64,000 nucleotides of DNA from NCBI RefSeq assembly GCF_000204055.1, contig NW_006768780.1, forward strand, positions 888,233 to 952,232. The letters run 5' to 3'. Of the stretch, positions 19,084 through 31,300 are shown one piece after another (position 1 is the stretch's first letter; every line of letters begins with the position of its first letter). The notes under the pieces were generated by a model, which ran no database searches, had not been told where the DNA came from, and worked only from the letters and a program-made list of their open reading frames with translations. Source of the DNA: Melampsora larici-populina 98AG31. Its lineage: Eukaryota > Basidiomycota > Pucciniomycetes > Pucciniales > Melampsoraceae. The position numbers and the translations under genes are program-made.

Positions 19084-20734
19084 GGCTTTGGTTTTGATTC
19101 ATGAAATAGGCCCTACTCTTCCCCGGCTCGAAGTACCTAATTGAACATGAAGGATTAGTCGGCAAAACTCATCTTCATGTTTTATGCTCCTTTTTTGACT
19201 TAAAGTCTTACAATTCTTCTCTACACAAATTGCTTTGGAAACATGGAGTGAAGTTTGTTTTCTCATTGTGATCTTCACCGGGAAACTAGATACATACACT
19301 GTAGCTTTCTTAGTATGGAACACATTATAATGCATTAGCAATCTGTTTCCCCGGGCATTTGTCTATATGCACACCTTGCTTTTGTCTAGTTGCAAGCCTT
19401 GTTTATGTAACTTGAGATATCGGTCTTTTTTAGTCTTTTTTGTGTTCTCGTGGTCGCAATGGAATGCCTAATGTGCCAAATTGACTCTCTCTGATTGAAT
19501 ATGCCCTTTCAGTTTATTCTCAAGCCTTGTGTGACATTCCAGTATATTCCATTCATATTACAAAAAATTAAAAAATTGTAAAAAAAACGCCCTCTGACTC
19601 CCACTCTTTTTTTAAAGTGCTTTTGGCTTAATTGCATATAACACTAACAGAGCATATTGTTTGTATAAAAGACTAGTACACCTTAGAGAAAAACAGCCAT
19701 CTAATCAAAATTGGTGGTGTTTCCAGAGCTTGCAGAGGTACACAAAATTCCATTCTCAAGTGGAGAGGGAGTGTCAATGACAGGCAGGATGTCACGGGGT
19801 AAACAGATGACATCTGGTTACCATGGAATTTGGAGGAGCCATAGAGAGGAAAAATTTCTACTCTCTCCCCTCCTACAATTCTCTCCTGCACTGTCTCATT
19901 GACTCTCCTGCAACTTGGATTCTTCGTATAAAAATTTCTCTCTTATCAAAATTTCTGAAAAAAACCGACCCACCACCCGGGGGGTTGAGAAGCATGATCT
20001 TCTCAGGCCTGTTCTTGCCTCAAAGGTGAGATGCATAGGGAGGGGTTTTTCTACCCCATCCTAGCCGTATCCCACCTTTGAGACTACCCCCACACCACGC
20101 CAAACTGGTCTGCTGGTCTCATGGAACTGAGACTGGATTCCACAGTGGTAGAACGGTCCTGGTAAGATTACCTTCACAGTCAACTGTAGGGTTAAGACTG
20201 AACTAGGGTTACCATACCTGGAGTTCTTCTCCCACCTCTTGCACATGCTCTCCACATTAGATGAATGGATCAGGAGTAATCTATGACAATAAGTACAAGA
20301 ACTTTTGAAGAGTCCAAGGTTCAAGCTTTTTATTCCCTTTGTACGTTTTTTTATACATAAAATCTATCTTTAGGTGTTTAGCCCACCCGCAGGAAAGCAA
20401 TGGACCTCTAGCATCATTCTGTAATAATAGACCAAATTTGAGATGTAGCGCAAGTGGGTCTATGTACTGCCCTGCTTCTTAATTTGTGTATGTAGCAGGT
20501 CTCTCTCCTTAAGTGCAGCGGGAGTGGATATCACATGTAGTGGTTTTGTGAACCATTACAAAATGCATTTGAGATTCCACTTCTAAATACAGTCCTGCTT
20601 CTAACATCAGCAAGCTCACTGAGTACTATTTTTAGATCCATCCAAATTCAGGAATCATTACTTGGACTATATCATCTTTCCATTACTTGAAAGCTTTGCG
20701 TGTAGTCTCTGAGGTTCACCGCTGTGTTTCCCAC
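19084..20734. other. Intergenic, no supported gene
   Basis: AT-rich; short frames only. No conserved protein, RNA gene or clear repeat boundary was recognised. Confidence 0.45.
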
Positions 20735-20995
20735 AAAAAAGCACCTACATTTATGATGTAGGCACTGAAAACCATCTAAAATGACGCCTACATGTTAAAA
20801 AACCCATGTAGGCGTCATTTGGTTACACCTACATTCAAAATTTCAGAATGTAGGCGTAATCTTTGAGCACCTACATATCTGATTTGAAATGTAGGCACTA
20901 TTTTTGAGCACCTACATGGGAAATCCAATTTAGGCGCTAAAAAATGAGCGCCTACATCCAATTTTCAGCTCAAAAAAGCGCCTACATGCAGTCTT
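20735..20995. repeat. GTAGGCG/CGCCTAC hairpin array (second locus)
   Basis: Consecutive CGCCTACAT / ATGTAGGCG hairpins start AAAAAAGCACCTACATTTATGATGTAGGC, closely like the left array of the 13791 element. Only one side is present and no target duplication could be set, so this is a fragment or a shorter family member. Confidence 0.75.
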
Positions 20996-21995
20996 TCATA
21001 TATTATGTTGAATTCATTTTGAAATCTTTCTGAATCTTTCATGGAGTCAGTGGTAGGCTCTGGTGTGCCAGACACGCCAGAGCCTAGAAGATGGGGGCTG
21101 TAAAGCACCTCACAACACTCCTTTCCCTCACCCCACCTTGGCCAAGTTTCTTTCACTCATCTTACGTAACTGTTAAGGTCTGAGATGAGGGACAGGGGCA
21201 AGGATGCTATGCGTGATAATGAGATTGCAACATAGAGAAGAAGCAAAGTCACGACGCTCAGTCAAAGGTAGACATGGGAGTGCAGACGTCTACAGTACAA
21301 ACATATGTGTATAATGTGTAATATGCTCATAACAATAACCCTGTACAATGGCTTTATTTTGCCTTTGTGTTGATTCAGATAACAATACAAAATATTGTAG
21401 ATTTTCACAAATCCCAGATAGATGCATTTCCCTCTTGAAACTCAATCCTTGTAGTCCCTAAAATCAGAAGGGAGTGGTTTGCCTGTAGTGCCCTATCAAG
21501 GTGTTCATAATTCTGCGGGAAAGACACATTATCATGTGTCTAATAGCACTAGAGGCTCTAATGACACTTGAAGTTGAAGCAATGATTTAGAAAAACATAA
21601 AAAAATTGATTATCATGATTTCTAACCCCATCCCATAGCTTGAAGAGGAATTGCTCATGGTAAAAGATTGGCCTTTGTCGTCATAAAACTTGATTGCGAA
21701 TCAAATTGCATAGTATGACATGGAAAGAGCAGAGAAATGTTGTGAATATATATATGTGGTGTTCTATTCACACTTGTGTTTAGACTTAAGTTATAAGTCT
21801 ATAGTCAAATTTAAATATCATCGTCATCCTGAAGTATTTTTCAGGTTACACATGAGATCTAATGAAGCCATAAGCAAACACCTCCGTCCAGCACTTGACA
21901 ATCTCAAATAATTGAAAATCATCACATGTGACTCTCCTTCACCTCACCTTTGGCCTAAAGAAAAATTGTGTCAGAAATAAAATTGAAACTTTGAA
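20996..21995. other. Intergenic, no supported gene
   Basis: No recognisable coding or repeat feature. Presumed 3' flank of the minus-strand gene ending at 21996. Confidence 0.4.
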
Positions 21996-23684
21996 TTAGG
22001 TAGCATGTCTATATGCTTCACTCACTAGGGAATCAAATTGTGGCACTAGAGTAGAAAGCTGTTCCTTTTCTCCACCCGATAATTGTTGTAGTTTTGATTC
22101 GTATTGTGAAATTACGTTTTGCCATCGAGTCAATTCTTCAGCCGGTTTCCCATAAAGTTGTCGTACTCCTTTGGCATGCGTCTTGAGTTTGTTCCAAATT
22201 ACTGTAGATTCCTCTTCATTTTTTCCTAAAATGTTGCTTTTCAGTACCTTTTCAAGAAAATTTGGCTCCTTTACTAGCAAGTCTAGTGAACCAATCGGAA
22301 TGTGCTGAATCCCTTGAATTCAAACAAATTTTGAAGTATAAATAAACATTCACACTATAGGAGAATTTTGATGACAATTAGGAATTTAGGACACTTACAA
22401 GGAATATAGTGATCCAATATATCTCGAGGAGTTGCATACTTTAAACTTTCATCCTTCAAGCCTTCAGTATGCCGAAAATACTCAACGTACTTTCCAAATA
22501 TTTCTTCCATTGAGTCTTGCATCTTGGCTTCGTCTTGATAAACATTAGAGACGCGTTGAACAAGTGGATCTAATTCATGTTGGTTATGCAACAAGATTTG
22601 ATGAGCTTGGAAGAGATTTTTTTGAGCTTCTAGGTAACTAGGAAGTTCTCTCAATTCGGAAATCACACTATCTTGTTGATCATGTCGATTTTCTCTCATA
22701 GCCGTCCTGATTGCTTCGACACCTTTACTTTGTACCTGTTGTCCGACTAAACGAGCTCTGTGCATCATATCATCCTCCTTGATGAAAGGGACTAGAGATT
22801 TTCAAAAATTAAAATTCAATGAGAACCTCTTCTTCAGACTAAAGTATTAGCATGCACAGCATCATGGATTACTCACACTGGGTCGGTGCTTTTGAAGCTT
22901 TATCTTTGTCCAGGGCAGATTCAATTGCCTCTTTTGCTATTTTCCCCGAGAAAAAAATCTATTAATGATCTCTCGCTTAAATTGAATTGAAAGTATAATT
23001 TAACTCACGTTTTTGAATTCCCGTAGCCAGATCTACTTCTTCCCTTGGGTCTTTGATGATGGTACGGAACGGAAATGAGATCACCTTCCATAACCCTCTA
23101 AAAAAGTAACCCAAGACCTTCTTCGTACCCCTTCCTAATGCTTTAGTCCACCTTACCACATGCCAATCATACTTTTCGGAGTGTAAGGGTGGAAGTCGTG
23201 CCTTCTTATGAGCTTTGATCCAAGCCTTCTTTTTTTGTTCATTTGTGAGTTGCTGAATTGGTTTTTCGTCAGAATAGGTTGGATCTACACGGAAGTTGTG
23301 TCCCGGGGTCTTTGAAGTCGAACCTGGTCGATGCGTATTCTCTAGTGCTTCACTCAATTTCTGAACTGTCTGAGCTAAATCATCTTGCAGCGCTGCACTA
23401 TTTCCAATACCACTAGGGGGTTGAAGGTTGTTCAATGGGAACGGCCCACCAATCATGTGTGATGGTACCAGTGGTCTGTTTGCAATCTGTGATTCATGTT
23501 CAGGATGCTTTGCCAGTGCTAATGACTGTTCAGGCCCAGACCGTAAGGCATCTGAACCGCCAGCCCCAGTCCGTGCTAAATCTTCAGCTACATTGAACGC
23601 TCCTTCCACGCATGAAAAGGTAGAAGCAAAGATCGGTAATAGAAAGAAAATTCTAAGGCTGAAGTCTTTGCGATTCATCTCCAT
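21996..23684 (-). CDS. Secreted protein of unknown function, 481 aa, four exons
   Basis: Exons on the minus strand: 23684-23009, 22936-22877, 22791-22399, 22312-21996 (1446 nt, 481 aa). All junctions are GT-AG and phase-consistent. The acceptor at 22792/22793 (CTCTAG) is preferred over two nearer AGs because only it keeps the frame. The N-terminus is a signal peptide: N-R-K-D-F, a hydrophobic core about residues 9-22, then C-V-E-G/A. The first exon has a low-complexity linker and a basic region rich in Lys/Trp (K-K-A-W-I-K-A-H-K-K-A-R). The C-terminal half is helical and Gln/Glu-rich, likely coiled coil. It has few cysteines, so it is unlike the Cys-rich family next to it. No domain is recognised; a secreted rust protein, possibly host-facing, is inference. 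Confidence 0.8.
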
Positions 23685-25187
23685 TGTATTGAATAATATT
23701 TTTGGCCAGTAAGGTGGTCGGAAGAAGATGCGATGAATTTTAGATAAGGTAAGCTGAAAGCAACGAATGTTAGAGTGACGGGATAGGAACAGCGAATACC
23801 CCGAAAATGAAGGACTCTGCTCTGATAACTTGGAGAATATTTCAATAATCGTTTAAACCGTGATGGAAGGGAAGAGAGTCTCAAGCGAACCGGCCAACTT
23901 AATCTACTAGAATTCCTGCTGGGTTTCATCGCTCAACTGGAAACTGCGCTGAAGGCCTATTCCTGATCGTTTTGATGAGGAAATGACATGTCTGCGGCGT
24001 TTTTTCATCTGTATCTTAATCTTCATATGACTCTGTGATCCTGGGGCTATATATAATTCGCAGCCAATTAGGTCTCAACGAGGCTTCTCGACCCCCTATA
24101 TCACTCGCAAATATATTCGCTACAGCGTAGTACTCGCAGAATGAAACAAATGCGCTATATCCTTTGATACCAAAAATCCATCTTATTTCAGTTGCAAATC
24201 CGGGTATTCGCCTGTGAAGTTTACGACATAAGGCATCAATCCAGGTCTCGTACCAGTAACTACAGGGAGTAAACCATGACAAAATGTATCAGGCGATGCT
24301 GGGTTTTATCTTGTGAGATGGATTTTCAAAAAGATGAAGTCCATTTTGGGGTTGTGTTATAGTCTCCATAAATTTTTGTGAAGCAATGCTATGGATAACC
24401 AAAATGGTATAGCCCAAGATCAAAATGTTCGGTTTGACACATCAGAAAAGCATTATGAAGGGCAGGAACTGCCAACTCCAGCACCGAAGACAGCTGTCTC
24501 TAGCTCAGAGTCGTGGTCCTTGGGAAAATGTTTCCATCATCTGGGCTACATTCCCATATGTTCCTTTGTGCGCTTCCACTACACTTTACCCGGCCTATTT
24601 CCTTGATAATTACTATGTGAGTTCCTCTGATACACTGGCGGCGGCGCATCCTCCTAGAAGTGATTTTGTGCTACTCGAGTCTGAAGGAATCTCACAGGAA
24701 GACATCAACAGTTCTCTTCCATCTCTTGAGTGCAATTGGGAGTATACTCAAGTTATGTCGATGAACCGATTTAGTACATCTAGATGATGATGAAGTTTAC
24801 TTTTTGACAACACAAAAGAATTGAATTATCAAAACTTAACCAAGACCAGCCTCATATCCCTTGATTCAATGGTCCAAAATGTGACTTTTCTACTAACCCG
24901 ACTTGCATGGACACCGTGTTGTGGTTTCCTTTTTTGGTGTGTGATGGATTACACAACAAAACGTATCTTCATCATTCAGACGGTCTTCAATATTACCACA
25001 AATCTTTACGAGGTGTATCCAATATCCATGGATGTCAGTGTCACAGTGAAGATAAAAAATCGACAATCAAGAGGCGGATTTTTCATTCTCAAGTACTTAA
25101 CAGGATCCAAAATGAACCTTCAAGGATATTCAGTAATGATTAAAATATACATAAGAAAAAATTACATTTGATTCCTTGTCTTTTTGT
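23685..25187. other. Intergenic with an unidentified open frame (24391-24787)
   Basis: An ATG frame at 24391-24606 has a hydrophilic N-terminus (M-D-N-Q-N-G...). An overlapping frame at 24425-24787 also stays open, so a two-exon gene or a frameshifted relic is possible. I do not recognise the product. 24821-25171 has open frames on the plus strand without protein character and lies next to the 3' end of the RBX1 gene. Confidence 0.3.
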
Positions 25188-25942
<755 letters not shown>

Positions 25943-26154
25943 CTTGATATTGAGCTATTGGGTTTTGTGTTTGTGAGGTGGATTGTGTGTGTTCGAGTGT
26001 TGGAAGTCGAATGAAGGGTTGGCTGAGGTTCTGATTGGAAATTCAAGCCAAGAGGGTTGGATTGCCCTTTGTTTCTTTATTTACAGTTAAGAGGCTCACT
26101 CTAAGTACATAAGCCGGACTTAAGCTTAAGAGTTGTAATGTTAAATGCCTTTTA
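25943..26154. promoter_or_regulatory. Upstream region of RBX1
   Basis: Presumed promoter and 5' leader of the minus-strand RBX1 gene. It is rich in CA on the minus strand just before the ATG and has no clear TATA box. The MITE at 26155 lies about 210 bp upstream of the start codon. Confidence 0.4.
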
Positions 26155-26460
26155 GAGCACCCACTATGGTGGGAGTGTTTTATCGTAAAGTTTGCGTTCC
26201 TGAGCGCGAAGTTTGATCATGCGTGTTTTACCAAAGTTGGTAACCGCGTGAAATCCACTATGGGATGATTTATTGTCTGCTTTCCCTAGTTCCTACAATA
26301 AATCAAGTCGTAGGCTTGCGTAAATCTGAGCACACGAAGTGCAAGACTTGACGCAGCCGTACGGACCGCAGGTCTAAAACAGGTCCATAGTGGACATGTT
26401 GGTATTTTAGCGTTAGGGTAACGCTAAATCACCGAGTTAACGCAACCATAGTGGGTGCTC
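26155..26460. mobile_element. Inverted-repeat MITE, 306 bp, TA-flanked
   Basis: Ends GAGCACCCACTATGGT / ACCATAGTGGGTGCTC (one mismatch inside) with TA on both flanks. The identity extends to (T)TAGAGCAC on both sides. Interior has more short palindromes. Superfamily is unclear (Tc1/mariner-like TA target or PIF-like). Confidence 0.7.
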
Positions 26461-26651
26461 TAAGCACAACCTTCTACAAAATGTTCTACGAGAAAGAACT
26501 CTGACCTGTTATCAATTCAGGTTTTATAATGTTAGCTATAAGTTATCACAAGTTGATAACTGATCTTTGGTTCTGTTCAAGGAGATTAAAGACTTATAAT
26601 GTATTCAATAAAGGATGAAATTAACAACATATCAGATAAAACAACTTCAGT

Positions 26652-26763
26652 CACTGTGCCCATGGAGAGCGCCCCAGACGTCGGGGGCTCCAACAAGTAC
26701 AAAGGCTTCCCTTTGTACTCTTGAGGGCCCCCGACGTCTAGGGCGCCCTCCATGGGCACAGTG
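26652..26763. mobile_element. CACTA-like MITE, 112 bp hairpin, 3-bp TSD
   Basis: Almost the whole element is one hairpin: CACTGTGCCCATGGAG... and its complement, with a GTACAAAGG/CCTTTGTAC loop stem. Target duplication AGT at 26649-26651 and 26764-26766. It is GC-richer than its surroundings. Confidence 0.8.
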
Positions 26764-27002
26764 AGTATTGATTATAGTGAAAAGATAGAAATGTACTTAC
26801 TTCTCTTCCCAAAGATGGGAAAGAGAAGTAAATTGAAGAGAGACAACTACTATAAGTAACTAATTCGTTGAAACTCATTGGGGCAATTAATTAACATTGT
26901 AAGTCTCCTTTTGCTTGACAATATTTTCAAGTTAACCATTTTACTCGTATATCCGACTCTTCTCTAGACTGATTTTTCTCTGTCAATTGCACACTTCAAC
27001 AT

Positions 27003-27240
27003 ACTTTACCCAACTATACTCAGTATAGTATCCTTTCACCAACTATACCTGGAAAAGTGTTATACATGTTTTCCATCAAATTATGCAACTATACTGCACA
27101 GTATAGTTTGATATATCTGAGTATAGTTCATCTATACTATACCAAGTATAGTTCATCTATACTATACCAAGTATAGTTCAAGCTCAGTATAGTTTGACTA
27201 TACTATACTAAGTATAGTCGAGTATAGTATAGTATAGTTG
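27003..27240. repeat. AGTATAGT/ACTATACT degenerate repeat tract
   Basis: Repeated octamers AGTATAGT and ACTATACT occur in both orientations, many as ACTATACT...AGTATAGT hairpins, e.g. two copies of a 29-bp unit around 27124-27180. No gene is inside. Confidence 0.8.
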
Positions 27241-27361
27241 CAGCCTTGATTCCTGCACAAGCTGTGAAAAGGGTTTGGAAAAGAGTTGTGCAACACTTTC
27301 AGTTTGACCACAGGATGTGCAACAGAAGATGTAGCACTGTGTCCTTGTGGCAGTCGCCCTA

Positions 27362-27418
27362 CAACAAGCGCACACAGAATGCCTTTGAGGCACAAAGGCA
27401 ACTCGTGTGCGCTTGTTG
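27362..27418. repeat. Strong hairpin, 14-bp perfect stem
   Basis: CAACAAGCGCACAC (27362-27375) pairs perfectly with GTGTGCGCTTGTTG (27405-27418). An inner TGCCTTTG/CAAAGGCA stem extends it. Likely the core of a small MITE whose ends I could not fix. Confidence 0.6.
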
Positions 27419-27523
27419 ACAAGCAAACACCACAGAGACATGGTGTAGGATCAGTTGATAGGTCTACAAACATTTTTGGGTTAGAATAACAGATGATAAG
27501 ATGTGCCATGGGTAAGTTACTTG

Positions 27524-27633
27524 CACTGCCGGCATTAAAGAGGTTCTCAGATGGGAATATGAGATAGTCACAAAGGCTGTCTGTTCCCTACGACCCATAT
27601 TCCAATCTGGGAACCTCCTTAATGCTGGCAGTG
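27524..27633. mobile_element. CACTA-like MITE (CACTG family), 110 bp, 3-bp TSD
   Basis: Terminal inverted repeats starting CACTGCCGGCATTAAAGAGG, same family as 12138-12520, with almost no interior. Target duplication TTG at 27521-27523 and 27634-27636. Confidence 0.85.
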
Positions 27634-28315
27634 TTGGTCCATTCCCTAACCTGATGAGGCATTTACAGGATGGAGTCAGATGCCTGAGGCCCCCAAGGGG
27701 CCTCTGAACTTGAGTGAGGCTATGCAATTTTGTGAACAAACCACCTTGGAGGATCACTACTGTGATTGTGAGAAACTCTTGTGCAGGATGACAAGGAGGT
27801 GGAATTTTACACAGGGTGCTTTACACCGTGTTTGTTGGTGTAAAGTCAACCCAGTGTAAAAATCAAAGTTAGGGCCCTTTTTTTGAATTTTATACATATT
27901 TTCATCTTTTTTGTCCGTGTAAGAGAACTCGGTGTAAAGATGTCAGTGTAAAAGTACGGAACCCGGTTGATACTTATAATTTTACACTGTGCTTTTTACA
28001 CCAAAAGTTACGGTGTAAAAAATGTCAGCGTAAAAATCAAGACTAGCCCTGTAAAGTTGAATTTTACACTGAGTCCTCATTACACCAAGCCAGCCTGTGT
28101 AAACACAGCCAGCGTAAAAATAAATTTTATCACATTGAAAGTGTAATTTTACACCGGCTCGCAGAATATATAACACTGACATTTTAAAATTTGTTTTAAG
28201 TCAGAAAAAAAACAGAAAATCATTTGATATTACTTGATATCAAATGACAGTTCACATCATGTATACATCAACTTTATTTATAGTAACGGAAGGAAAGATA
28301 CAAGCCAAAAAAACA

Positions 28316-31300
28316 TCATGCACGTCGCTGGCGCCTTGTTCTGGGTTTTTCCTCGCCCTCTGATACCACCACATTATCTTCTTTGACGTGCTTGTCATCC
28401 CCATCTTCAAGAACCACCCAGCCTTTCCAATTGGCTTTCTTAGGTGCTTCTGCTGAACACCCAAAACAAATCAGCTGAGACAATCAAAGTGACTACAGAG
28501 GATTGGATGCACACCTTTCTTAACTTTTGCGTCTTTGGAAACGGGGGCCTTGGAAGCCTGTGATTTGGCCTGACACTTTTTGGGCGTTGCTGTCGGGAAA
28601 AGAGAGAAAAGGAATCGTCAGTTAGCTGTTTGGATCATCAATATGTAATGAAGCTTTTTTTATACCTGCTTTAGATTTTGTCGCAGGTGCAAGTTTGGCG
28701 ACATCATGATCAATGTCCACTTCCATGGCGGCCGCAGCTGCGTCTTCAAAATAATCAAATTTAATCTTTTCCTCCTTGTTGACTTCCTTCTTCTTACACT
28801 ACGCCAGATCACTGATTTACCACTGAGTTTAGAAAATTGAAACTGTAGAAAAATATCACCAATACAGGAGAGGTCAGAAAAATTTGAAAAAATAACGATT
28901 CCATTCATGGGTGCTGTCCCCTCATTTTGCATATTTTTGCATATTTTTGCCATGATTTTTGAAGTCTTCCCAAAGCAAACTGCTCACAGGGGATATTATG
29001 TCAGAAACTCAAATTTGGTCCAAAACTAGCAATATTTGGGCAAAAACCTCCAAGCACAAAGATATGAGTATTTTTGTTCAATCATCTGAACACTTGCAAT
29101 TTATGGAAGCCACATGATGGCTCTACAAGGTTTATTAAGGTGCTGAAGCCATTGTAGTAATGACTTCTATGCTTATATATGGTTCCTGCTGTGTACATCT
29201 CTTGATATATCTCACCCATTCTTGGAGACACACAACTTTTTTGTGCACCCAAGCTGTAGAGCCAGAGTGGCATTCAGAATGTCAAGACACTACATGTTTT
29301 GGAGCAAAATTGATGATTTTGTTGGTGTTGCAAGGTCACTGTGTCTCTACCTGCCAGTTTTGGACCAAAATTGGGTTTCTGACATTATTTGAATTGTGGT
29401 TGTAAAAATATGAAAAAATATGCCAGATGATTGGAATGCACCAAAGGGCCCAACCAAAATTTTTTCATATTTTTCTGACCCCTCCCAGCTTTTCCATAAT
29501 TTTCTATGTCTGCTCAATTTTCTAAACTCAGCGGTAAATTTTCAATTTGGCGTAGTGTTAACTTCTTTCTTCTTGACCCCCTTCTTGACTTCCTTCACGT
29601 TGATGTCGTCCAATGTTTCCAAATCAGATGTATTCAAAGGTTCTTGATCTTGAGCGTGATTCTCTTCAGGGAGTCCCCCTCCAAAAGGAAATGTGCGAGT
29701 TGGCATGGAAAAGGGGATGGTGGAGTGCTTATTTGGAAATACCTTCATGAGGTCACGAATAGATTTTTCAATATGGGCCAATTCATCGCCCTGTGGCATC
29801 CGAGAGTAGAAAATCCAGCTGGTGGAAGGAGAACAGCCACCTATGCTGGTGACATCAGTACCTTCAAGCTGCGCAATACCTCCATTTTCACGCTTGTTGA
29901 AGTGCCATACACCCAGAATACCGCCGATGGACCTGATTACCCTACACCAATAATGAAAATGTGCCCAATAACCATGTGCAACCATCATGTAATCCACCCC
30001 ACCAAGTACCATTCGAGCCGGCCAGTTGGTTTTGCCTTGATAAATTTTGTGCTTGTCCGCCGTCATTCCAGCTACGCCGTCCAAGTAGAAGTATAGATGT
30101 AGAGGTGCCGACTGTGGATCAAAGACAATGGTGAAGTTATTTTGCACAAATGACAGATTTTTGATGACTGGATTCACGTTTTCACGGGAGACTTTTGGCT
30201 TCGATGGGTGACATTGATGGCACAATATCCCTTCTTTGGTAAAACCTTCCGAAAGCCACGTAGATATCAACTTGTGAACGTTGGCGTACGGAATTTTCGC
30301 ATTTGTGAAGCTGTCTCTCATCAATCTGATGATTGCTCGACGTTGGTTGGTAACTTGAATATGCTTCGAATTGCGAAGACAAGAGACCGTTTTCTTCATA
30401 GTGTATTCAAATAGAGGACTCAAAGAAGAGTTTTTGTCTGCAGCAGTCTCTCATAATAGCTCCATGAAGCCATCAGCCAAAGACAAGGCATCATTGGCAT
30501 ACGAGATAGATCGGGCTTGGACCCCCTCGTGAATGAGCCTTTGCCAACGTGCCATGCTTTGGGAAGAGCCATCCGCAGAAATTTTGAAGTTGCAACGTGC
30601 TGTGAAATGGCGCATGAGTAAGTTGACCAAATCCGAGCTGTTCACCGTTAAATATCAACTCCAAGAGGGGCCAAAAAGGGCGTAAAGGCTTTTGAGAGTG
30701 GCAGTCTGCCAACACTGGTTCAAAGAACCCGCCGTGGTCCCAGCGGTGTAAGATTGATAAGTTGTCATGGCACTTTGGTTGACGTTCTGCGATCCAACTG
30801 GTTGACCTAGTTTTTTGGGTTTGCTATGCTTTTTGTCGAGTAGTTTGTTGGTAGTGTCAGGTGCACGGCCGTCGTTGCGAGTGTACTTTTGTTTGGTTGG
30901 TGGTGCCATTCCTAAGGCGGTTACAACTTCCTCCCAAGTATCATGGGAGGTGCCACCATACGTGATCAAAATGCCCTTCTGAACTGCGTGGTAATCCTTC
31001 TCCATGCACTGGGCAAACACAATTAGCTGAATGATACCAAGTATCACATTGCATTTGCCATCGCTGAGCGTGAAAGTGACCCACTGGCATCAGCAATTTT
31101 TTTCTAAATGGATCAGATCAAATCGGAGAGAAGAAAATAAATAATTTGAAAGAAAACTTACCACAGGATGTGATAGACACGATGCATGGACTCTTGTCCA
31201 TTTGTAGTCATAGGCAAGTCCGGTCGTCATTGAGGAGCGATTTATTCGTCGTCGTTCTCTTTGCCGGGCAAGGGAGGATTGTCTTCCGGCATCCGCTTTC

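Noticed and set aside
24016..24282. 88-codon minus-strand frame as a gene
   Set aside because: No motif, and it lies in the likely promoter region of the 481-residue secreted protein.
29506..30096. 196-codon plus-strand frame
   Set aside because: Antisense shadow of the minus-strand transposon gene and of the MITE arm.
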